Assembly (NCBI GenBank): GCA_009926705.1
Contig: RFOJ01000019.1
Location: 1-11,119, forward strand
DNA length: 11,119 bases
Origin: Acidimicrobiia bacterium
GTDB lineage: Bacteria; Actinomycetota; Acidimicrobiia; Acidimicrobiales; Ilumatobacteraceae
Reading direction: 5' to 3'
How positions within the stretch are numbered: the first letter of the stretch is position 1; every line of letters begins with the position of its first letter. Made by a program: the position numbers and the translations under genes. A model generated the notes under the pieces. The model was not told the origin of the DNA, made no database searches, and was given only the letters and a program-made list of their open reading frames with translations. Shown piece after piece: positions 6,591-11,119 of the stretch.

Positions 6591-7594
6591 AGTGGCGAGT
6601 AGCGGTTGCGACGGTCGCGACGGTCATTGTCTGCTCGGGTGTCGTCACTGCAGTCGAGGCGGAGCAGTCGGATTTCTCGGTAGAGAACCCCAGCGCAACG
6701 CTCAACGCCCTCGACGTACTGAAGTCGATTCGAGTCGAGCGTGAGAACCCGCGCGGCTACAGCCGATCCCTCTTCAAGCACTGGCTCGACGTCGACGGTG
6801 ACGGCTGTGATGCGCGCGAGCAGGTGCTGAAGCGTGATGCGCTCGGGTTTGCCCAAGTTGACCCGTTTCGTTGCACGGTCGTAGAAGCCGACTGGCTGTC
6901 GCCGTACGACGGCCGACGAACATCGGATCGCAGTGAAGTCGATATCGACCATGTCGTCGCCCTGAAAGAAGCGTGGGACTCCGGAGCCTTCGCCTGGAGC
7001 GAGCCGCAGCGAACGGCATTCGCCAACGACACGAGCGATTCGCGGACGCTGCTCGCCGTATCCTCGTCGAGTAATCGCGCGAAGAGCGACAAAGATCCGA
7101 CGAACTGGCTTCCGCCACTGCGCGGCTATTGGTGCACGTACCTCGCGAACTGGGTGTCAGTGAAGGCCCGATGGAATCTCTCAATGGACGAAAGCGAGTG
7201 GGGCAGAGTCAATAACTTGCTTTCAGGCCAGTGTGCCGGCACCACGCTGCGCGGCTGGACGGCACCCCCAGTCGCCGTGACGTCGCCAGCGACCACCACA
7301 TCACTGGTGACGCCAACGACCGTCGCCACGACGGCTGCACCAACTGTGACCACCATTGCATCCGTCGCCACCACCATCGCGCGCTCGGCGACGGTCACCA
7401 CGCTCGGCACGGCTGGAGCGGTCACTGCAACTACTGCGGCGTCGTCTGCACTCGTCACCGTCCGCCCCGGCTCGTTCTGCGCCCCAGAAGGTGCACTCGG
7501 CACCTACAACTCCGTCATCTACGTCTGCTCGAAAACCGATGTGAACGGTGTTCCGTACTCGGGCAATCGCGCGAGGTGGCGCCGCCAAGCCTGA
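6587..7594 (+). CDS. Secreted HNH endonuclease (DUF1524/GmrSD C-terminal-like)
   Basis: This 335-residue protein has a Sec signal peptide (Lys/Arg at 2-4, hydrophobic 5-22, likely cleavage after AEA at 25). The HNH-type nuclease domain spans about 50-225: GYSRSLFKHWLDVDGDGCDA (57-76), the catalytic core VDIDHVVALKEAW (D121, H122), and SSNRAKSDKDPTNWLPP (161-177). It is expected to cut DNA non-specifically outside the cytoplasm. A Thr/Ala/Val-rich linker (about 228-285) leads to a C-terminal module with PGSFCAPEGALGTYNS and the ending NRARWR, seen in other actinobacterial exported proteins. The linker could span or anchor in the wall. GTG 6587 overlaps the ferredoxin stop by 4 bases, so a periplasmic or extracellular nuclease is translationally coupled to a cytoplasmic ferredoxin, an odd pairing. 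Confidence 0.85.
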   Translation: MKWRVAVATVATVIVCSGVVTAVEAEQSDFSVENPSATLNALDVLKSIRVERENPRGYSRSLFKHWLDVDGDGCDAREQVLKRDALGFAQVDPFRCTVVEADWLSPYDGRRTSDRSEVDIDHVVALKEAWDSGAFAWSEPQRTAFANDTSDSRTLLAVSSSSNRAKSDKDPTNWLPPLRGYWCTYLANWVSVKARWNLSMDESEWGRVNNLLSGQCAGTTLRGWTAPPVAVTSPATTTSLVTPTTVATTAAPTVTTIASVATTIARSATVTTLGTAGAVTATTAASSALVTVRPGSFCAPEGALGTYNSVIYVCSKTDVNGVPYSGNRARWRRQA

Positions 7595-7646
7595 CGAGTT
7601 CCTCGTCGCATGTGCGGTGTGACGCTGAGAAGCAGCGACGAGCCAC

Positions 7647-7652
7647 TACTGT
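7647..7652 (+). promoter_or_regulatory. -10 box for the bL37 gene
   Basis: TACTGT is followed by 8 bases and ATG at 7661. It matches the maoC -10 box hexamer exactly. The 66-base gap between the nuclease gene and bL37 shows no clear terminator. Confidence 0.55.
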
Positions 7653-7660
7653 GAAAGCGC

Positions 7661-7747
7661 ATGTCAAAGAAGACCAAGAAGCGCAAGGCGCGCCTGCGCC
7701 GCTCCAAGGCGAACCACGGCAAGCGACCCAACATGGGTCGCCGCTAG
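7661..7747 (+). CDS. Small basic ribosomal protein, bL37-like
   Basis: This 28-residue, very basic open reading frame reads MSKKTKKRKARLRRSKANHG and ends KRPNMGRR before TAG. The SKANHGKRPN core closely matches the ~24-residue actinobacterial 50S subunit protein bL37 seen in mycobacterial ribosome structures, which packs in rRNA as an extended peptide. It is too short for routine gene calling and is often missed. A -10 box ends 8 bases before the ATG. The VOC gene begins 22 bases after the stop and is probably on the same transcript. A few residues more at both ends than the mycobacterial form is the only oddity. Confidence 0.82.
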   Translation: MSKKTKKRKARLRRSKANHGKRPNMGRR

Positions 7748-7769
7748 TCGGTTCTCTCACTCACCACTC

Positions 7770-8495
7770 CTGACTCGCGTCACGTCGATCGTCGTCGGCG
7801 GTGCGACAGCACCCTGGAGCGAACTCGGCTTCACACTTCACGCGCTCACAGACGTACGTCACGCCACCGACGACTCGGTCAGGTGCGCACGACTCGGAGA
7901 TGTTTTGCTCCGTGTGGATCCTTCGCTCCCCGTCGGTATTCGTCATCTCGAGCTCATGGGATGCCCGAGCAAGCCGACCGACATTGCGGGTCTGCCCGTC
8001 GTGCACGTCGACGACGCACGATCAGATCAGCACGTCACGACACGTGCGCACAGAGCCGCACCGAACGCCGTGCCGCCTGCCGCGTCAAGCTCGGGCGGGC
8101 AGGCGAGTCGCGCCTTCGAACTTGAGGTCGTCGGCGTCGACCATGTGGTGGTGCTCGCCGACGACGTGCGTTCGACCTGCGCAGAAATCGAACGCGCATC
8201 CGGCGCGCCGCTGAAGCGCGTGAAAGAAAGTGACCGCGGCGTGCAGGGATTCCATCGACTCGGCAACGTGATTCTCGAAGTCGTCGAGCGCAGGCTCGTC
8301 GAACCACAGCAGCGGTCGTCAGTGGCGACCTACTGGGGTTTCGTCATCGTCGTGGCCGACCTCGACGCTGCCGCACGGCATCTCGGGCCAGACGTGATCG
8401 GCACACCGAAGAACGCCGTGCAAGAAGGTCGTCAGATCGCAACCGTGCGTTCTGGCGCGGGGCTCGGTGTGCCGCTCGCGTTGATGTCGGCCTGA
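7770..8495 (+). CDS. VOC superfamily (glyoxalase-like) protein, apparent CTG start
   Basis: This ~241-residue protein has two glyoxalase-fold halves. The N-terminal half begins LTRVTSIVVGGATAPWSELG and is degenerate. A Pro/Ala/Ser linker at about 95-112 follows. The C-terminal half has VGVDHVVVLADD (candidate metal ligand H125), VILEVVE (E170), and a family-like ending KNAVQEGRQIATVRSGAGLG. VOC proteins bind a metal and act as isomerases, dioxygenases or resistance proteins; the substrate is unknown. The frame is coding-like from 7770, yet no ATG, GTG or TTG occurs in it before TTG 7905, which would delete a large part of the first domain. CTG 7770 is therefore the best start, giving a typical M-T-R-V-T beginning. 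A start at 7905 or an upstream frameshift remains possible. Confidence 0.7.
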   Translation: MTRVTSIVVGGATAPWSELGFTLHALTDVRHATDDSVRCARLGDVLLRVDPSLPVGIRHLELMGCPSKPTDIAGLPVVHVDDARSDQHVTTRAHRAAPNAVPPAASSSGGQASRAFELEVVGVDHVVVLADDVRSTCAEIERASGAPLKRVKESDRGVQGFHRLGNVILEVVERRLVEPQQRSSVATYWGFVIVVADLDAAARHLGPDVIGTPKNAVQEGRQIATVRSGAGLGVPLALMSA

Positions 8496-8499
8496 CGAG

Positions 8500-8515
8500 G
8501 CTGCTTGAGTGCAGC
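8500..8515 (+). other. Short hairpin in a convergent intergenic gap
   Basis: GCTGC, a six-base loop, then GCAGC form a 5-bp stem just after the VOC gene stop and facing the nuclease gene. There is no T-tract on either side, so it is at best a weak terminator. Part of it belongs to a 10-base direct repeat, GAGTGCAGCG, at 8507-8516 and 8524-8533. Confidence 0.3.
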
Positions 8516-8536
8516 GCACCGAAGAGTGCAGCGACC

Positions 8537-9475
8537 TTATATCTCGTCGTCTTCGTCGAGCGGCTCGCGCGACAAGAACGCAGCACCTTCGACGCACGAC
8601 TCGCGCAGCGGACACCATCGACAATGCACGGCCGGCCGCTTGGTTGGCTCGCGACCGTCGAGTTCGACTGCCACGATGGTGCGCACACCGTGCACCACAC
8701 GACGTACGGCTGCCTGCAACACGCCCTCGGAAACGTCTTCAACGTCGGCGCGCGCGGCAGCCAATGAGTACGTCGCCAACCTGCGCGGCGCCATGCCGCT
8801 GCGTAACGCCTCGACCAGCGCATAAAAGCGCAGGTCTTCGCGGTGCGAGGCATGCAGACCGCCGCTCTTTACGTCGATAATCACTTTCTGATCGGCGGTG
8901 CCGAGGGTGAGGTCGGCTTTGGTGCCAAGCACGATGGCTCCGCCGAACATTTCGTAGCGCGCAGAAGACTCGCTGACGGGTCGCCACGACGGTTTCAGTT
9001 TCGGAAAGCACTCTTCAAAGCGGGTATAGAGGTCGACAACGTAGCTGCGCAACTGTGCCTGCTCGCCGGGTGACATGGTGACGAGAAAGTCGGCCACGTT
9101 GTTGCCCGAGTCGGCGAGTCGGGCGATTGCTTCGTCGACGATGTCGGCGGGCACCGTGTCGCCCTTCCAGTGCACGCCAAGTTCGACCGCCTTGTGCAGC
9201 ACGGTGCCGCGAGCGGTTGCCGGAGTCCACTCAAACGTATTTTTTGACGCCACATGGTGGGCTTCGCAACCGTGGATGGTGGTGAGCAATCTCTTGCTTA
9301 CCCACAGGGGATCTTCTTTGCTGAATCGCGCGGCGATGTCGGCGAGTTGCTCGTTGAGGTGTGTACGCACATCCTCGACCACATTGCGCGGCAGGGGACT
9401 CCAGTCGGGTGACTTTCCGAGGGCATCGACGACGGCCTGTTGCATCGGGTTCATCTCTGTCGGCGCGGCGGTCAC
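8537..9475 (-). CDS. RecB/Cas4-like PD-(D/E)xK nuclease with Fe-S cysteines
   Basis: This 312-residue protein carries the RecB-family nuclease core: ARGTVLHKAVELG (H94), GTKADLTLG (D188), VIIDVKSGG (D201-x-K203) and REDLRFYALV, where the usual Gln of QxxxY is replaced. One cysteine near the N-terminus (C70, IHGCEAHH) and three at the C-terminus, C285-x2-C288-x5-C294, match the split arrangement that binds a [4Fe-4S] cluster in AddB and Cas4 nucleases. It is expected to be a metal-dependent DNA exonuclease or single-strand nuclease. There is no helicase domain and no CRISPR or cas gene in view, so it is a stand-alone member. The frame continues to 9595, but the first 40 residues lack family character. 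GTG 9475 follows TACAGT by 9 bases; ATG 9454 is an alternative. Confidence 0.85.
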   Translation of the reverse strand: MTAAPTEMNPMQQAVVDALGKSPDWSPLPRNVVEDVRTHLNEQLADIAARFSKEDPLWVSKRLLTTIHGCEAHHVASKNTFEWTPATARGTVLHKAVELGVHWKGDTVPADIVDEAIARLADSGNNVADFLVTMSPGEQAQLRSYVVDLYTRFEECFPKLKPSWRPVSESSARYEMFGGAIVLGTKADLTLGTADQKVIIDVKSGGLHASHREDLRFYALVEALRSGMAPRRLATYSLAAARADVEDVSEGVLQAAVRRVVHGVRTIVAVELDGREPTKRPAVHCRWCPLRESCVEGAAFLSREPLDEDDEI

Positions 9476-9484
9476 GGTGCGGCA

Positions 9485-9490
9485 ACTGTA
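9485..9490 (-). promoter_or_regulatory. -10 box for the Fe-S nuclease gene
   Basis: On the minus strand TACAGT is followed by 9 bases and GTG at 9475. The gap is at the long end of the set, so a leader of one to three bases is possible. Confidence 0.42.
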
Positions 9491-9568
9491 GTGAAGGGGA
9501 GCGCGTTGATCGTCGTGCCCCCGACCATGTCGCAGCCTTGCGGGCAAACATCGTCGCACCCTTACGCG

Positions 9569-9919
9569 ATGATGGTCGGTTCCATGCAGACGCAATCACC
9601 ATCGCTCAACACCGCGGAGTTCGCTGCCATCGCGCGTGCACTCGCGACTGCATCACGCCGGTTGGGTCTCGTGGCGCCAGGGTTCCGTTGTCCGCCGCGC
9701 ATTGTTGGCGTCGATCGCACACTTCGGCGGTTCGGCGGCGACTCGCCGGGTGGCATCGTCGCTGTTGCCCTCAAAGATCGGCCGCTCGCAGCGGTGGTCG
9801 CCGACATGATCGAGGGTGTTGTCGTACTCAACCGACTGGCGGCAGCCGATGCGACACGCGCACGATCCGCGCTCTGGCTGACGCTTGAGCAGGCACCACA
9901 TGACGCGCACGTAGCCTGA
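9569..9919 (+). CDS. Small conserved-looking protein of unknown function
   Basis: I do not recognise this protein. From ATG 9569 it has 116 residues; from ATG 9584, 111. A helical Ala-rich segment (LNTAEFAAIARALATASRRL) is followed by CPPRIVGVDRTLRR, a Gly/Ser-rich turn, IVAVALKDRPLAAVVADMIE and a second helical part ending in ALWLTLEQA. There is no signal peptide and no transmembrane segment. The PPRIVGVDRTLRR and ADMIEGVVVLNRL stretches look like a conserved core. The start is uncertain: the frame opens further upstream at 9440, but that part overlaps the divergent nuclease gene and is not protein-like; GATGGT at 9571-9576 lies 7 bases before ATG 9584 and would suit a weak leaderless start there. 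It is divergent from the nuclease gene and 41 bases before tRNA-Leu. Confidence 0.6.
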   Translation: MMVGSMQTQSPSLNTAEFAAIARALATASRRLGLVAPGFRCPPRIVGVDRTLRRFGGDSPGGIVAVALKDRPLAAVVADMIEGVVVLNRLAAADATRARSALWLTLEQAPHDAHVA

Positions 9920-9940
9920 CGAACGGCGGGAACGTCGAGT

Positions 9941-9960
9941 TCGCCGCACTTCGCCGCACT
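9941..9960 (+). repeat. Two perfect tandem copies of a 10-base unit
   Basis: TCGCCGCACT occurs twice head to tail, ending exactly at the first base before tRNA-Leu. It lies in the expected 5' leader or promoter region of the tRNA. It may affect the upstream region, or be a simple chance duplication. Confidence 0.7.
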
Positions 9961-10045
9961 GCCCGGGTGGCGGAATGGTAGACGCGGGGGGCTTAAACCC
10001 CCCTGACGAGAAATCGTCGTGTGGGTTCGAGTCCCGCCCCGGGCA
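9961..10045 (+). tRNA. tRNA-Leu, anticodon UAA
   Basis: This 85-base class II tRNA decodes UUA. The acceptor stem GCCCGGG pairs with CCCGGGC at 10038-10044, with discriminator A at 10045. The D stem is GCG/CGC, and the anticodon stem is five G-C pairs around the loop CTTAAAC, giving anticodon TAA. The long variable arm GACGA-GAAA-TCGTC is typical of Leu. The T arm is GTGGG-TTCGAGT-CCCGC with one G-T pair. The 3' CCA is not encoded. This is the equivalent of Streptomyces bldA. A TAGCCT at 9912-9917, in the stop codon of the upstream gene, is a possible -10 box with a ~40-base leader. Confidence 0.97.
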
Positions 10046-10091
10046 CTCCAATTTGCGAACCCCGACAGATTGCCCGACAGAATGAACATGC

Positions 10092-11119
10092 ATGGCACTC
10101 AGCGCGACTGACCACCGCTCCGCCGCTCAGGTGCGTGCAGCCCTCGACGCTCAGGGCGATGCGATGATCAGCGATCTCGCGGCCTTCGTCGACACCGAGT
10201 CGCCGTCGCTCGAGCGCGACTGTCTCGACGCCAGCGCGAAGTTTCTTGCAGAACTGATGACGCGAGTTCTTGGCAAGGCACCGGACATCATCGACTCAGA
10301 ACGTGGCCCGCACGTGCACTGGAAGGGCAGCAACGACACTCGCGTGTTGATCGTCGGACATCACGACACGGTGTTCCCACGCGGCACGGTCGCCAAGCGT
10401 TCGTTCAGTAGGGAAGGCAACGTCGGTCGGGGTCCTGGCATTTTCGACATGAAAGCCGGAATCGTTCAGGCGATCTACGGCGTCGCCGCAGTGAAAGAGT
10501 GGTATCACACTGAGATTCTCATCACCTCCGACGAAGAAGTCGGCTCGCACGCGTCGCGTGCCTTGCTCGAAGAACGTGCAAAGGCTGCGGGGGCTGTGCT
10601 CGTGCTCGAGCCGAGTGCCGACGGCGGTGCGCTCAAGACTGCGCGAAAAGGTACAGGTACGTTCAACGTGAGCATCACGGGCCGCGCGTCGCATGCCGGG
10701 CTCGAACCAGAGAAGGGCATCAACGCGCTCGTCGAGCTCGCTGCCCAGGTGCCTCGCATCGCCGCCATCGCTCGACCCGAAGTCGGCACGACGGTGACGC
10801 CGACCGTGGCAAAAGCCGGCACCGCCGACAACGTGGTGCCCGACTTCGCTTCGATAGCGGTTGACGTGCGCTGCGTGCTGCCAGAAGAAAAGGATCGTCT
10901 CGAACGTGAGATGGCCAAGCTTGCTCCGACCCTCGCTGGCGCGCGAGTCGAGGTCTCGGGCGGAATGAATCGACCCCCGCTGCATGAGTCGATGACGACG
11001 GAATTGTTCGCCGTCGCACAACGCGTGGCTGCCGAATACGGCATCGACGGTTTGAAGGGTGTCGCCGTAGGCGGCGGCAGCGACGGCAACATCACTGCAG
11101 CGGTGGGTGTGCGCACGCT
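10092..11119 (+). CDS. M20 family metallopeptidase, carboxypeptidase G2-like (3' partial)
   Basis: The frame opens at ATG 10092 and is unbroken to the right edge (342 residues), with the C-terminus missing. M20 motifs in order: VGHHDTVFPRG (zinc ligands H90, D92), GPGIFDMKAG (bridging D119), TSDEEVGS (general base E148, ligand E149), VLEPS (E173), then RKGTGTFNVSITGRASHAG, which starts the dimerisation domain with H201. This order and spacing fit the glutamate carboxypeptidase / CPG2 branch, which removes C-terminal glutamate from folate-like or peptide substrates; the true substrate is not visible. There is no signal peptide, so it is probably cytoplasmic. A weak CAGAAT at 10078-10083 lies 8 bases before the ATG. 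It follows tRNA-Leu by 46 bases with no visible terminator between them. Confidence 0.9.
   Translation, partial: MALSATDHRSAAQVRAALDAQGDAMISDLAAFVDTESPSLERDCLDASAKFLAELMTRVLGKAPDIIDSERGPHVHWKGSNDTRVLIVGHHDTVFPRGTVAKRSFSREGNVGRGPGIFDMKAGIVQAIYGVAAVKEWYHTEILITSDEEVGSHASRALLEERAKAAGAVLVLEPSADGGALKTARKGTGTFNVSITGRASHAGLEPEKGINALVELAAQVPRIAAIARPEVGTTVTPTVAKAGTADNVVPDFASIAVDVRCVLPEEKDRLEREMAKLAPTLAGARVEVSGGMNRPPLHESMTTELFAVAQRVAAEYGIDGLKGVAVGGGSDGNITAAVGVRT

Noticed and set aside
7270..7450. Repetitive ACC/ACG-rich DNA as a possible repeat array.
   Set aside because: It is an in-frame Thr/Ala/Val-rich protein linker with irregular periodicity, not a CRISPR or tandem repeat.
4534..7594. The nucleases, MBL hydrolase and redox genes as a new defence island.
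   Set aside because: The promoters split them into separate units, no mobile element or toxin-antitoxin gene is present, and composition is uniform with neighbouring core genes.
7231..7773. A 180-residue plus frame overlapping the HNH nuclease linker, bL37 and the start of the VOC gene.
   Set aside because: The His/Arg-rich composition is the +1 reading of the Thr-rich linker; it overlaps two better-supported genes.
8500..8515. Hairpin as a bidirectional terminator between convergent genes.
   Set aside because: The stem is only 5 bp and there is no T-tract on either strand; kept only as a low-confidence feature.
9562..10098. Long minus-strand frames (178 and 146 residues) ending opposite the tRNA-Leu region, with RDSNPHDDFSSGGFKPPAST-like text.
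   Set aside because: This peptide text is the well-known artefact of translating the antisense of a class II tRNA-Leu; the frames also cross the plus-strand unknown gene.

Overview
The window looks like a chromosomal, largely core segment from a high-GC actinobacterium. The closest fit I can argue is class Acidimicrobiia (Ilumatobacter-like). This rests on several observations: GC-rich third codon positions, very frequent GTG starts, a short MutY without a NUDIX domain, a 28-residue bL37-type ribosomal protein found in Actinobacteria, a DUF1524-type secreted HNH nuclease, and many genes whose start codon lies only 5-9 bases after a TANNNT -10 box (leaderless transcription). The taxonomic call is inference; no rRNA is present.

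Layout, left to right. (a) 1-715, minus: the N-terminal 238 residues of an acyl-CoA dehydrogenase with a helical N-terminal extension, running off the left edge. (b) 821-1981, plus: an LPG-synthase-TM/UPF0104 integral membrane protein. (c) 2030-3450, plus: a two-gene unit of a MaoC-type enoyl-CoA hydratase and the DNA repair glycosylase MutY, joined by a 4-base stop/start overlap. (d) 3490-4413, minus: an epoxide-hydrolase-like alpha/beta hydrolase, convergent with mutY. (e) 4534-5909, plus: an MBL-fold hydrolase overlapping a flavin reductase, followed 6 bases later by a MauE/DoxX-like membrane protein (5916-6296). (f) 6306-7594, plus: an Asp-ligated single-cluster ferredoxin overlapping a secreted HNH nuclease. 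(g) 7661-7747, plus: bL37, followed by a two-domain VOC (glyoxalase-fold) protein that seems to begin at a CTG codon. (h) 8537-9475, minus: a RecB/Cas4-like PD-(D/E)xK nuclease with four cysteines placed for an iron-sulphur cluster. (i) 9569-9919, plus: a small protein of unknown function. (j) 9961-10045: tRNA-Leu(UAA). (k) 10092 to the right edge: an M20 (carboxypeptidase G2-like) metallopeptidase.

Functional threads. The acyl-CoA dehydrogenase and the MaoC hydratase are both plausible enzymes of C4/C5 acyl-CoA metabolism, possibly the ethylmalonyl-CoA pathway, although they are on opposite strands. Flavin reductase, MauE-like protein and ferredoxin form a small redox block. DNA-acting enzymes (MutY, the Fe-S nuclease, the exported HNH nuclease) are scattered and do not form an obvious defence island.

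I see no insertion sequence, integrase, prophage, CRISPR array or toxin-antitoxin pair. There is no gene-free stretch longer than about 120 bases. The most distinctive property is how uniform the leaderless promoters are: eight transcription-unit heads fit one template, and that template also settles several start codons. I did not find a convincing new multi-gene system.
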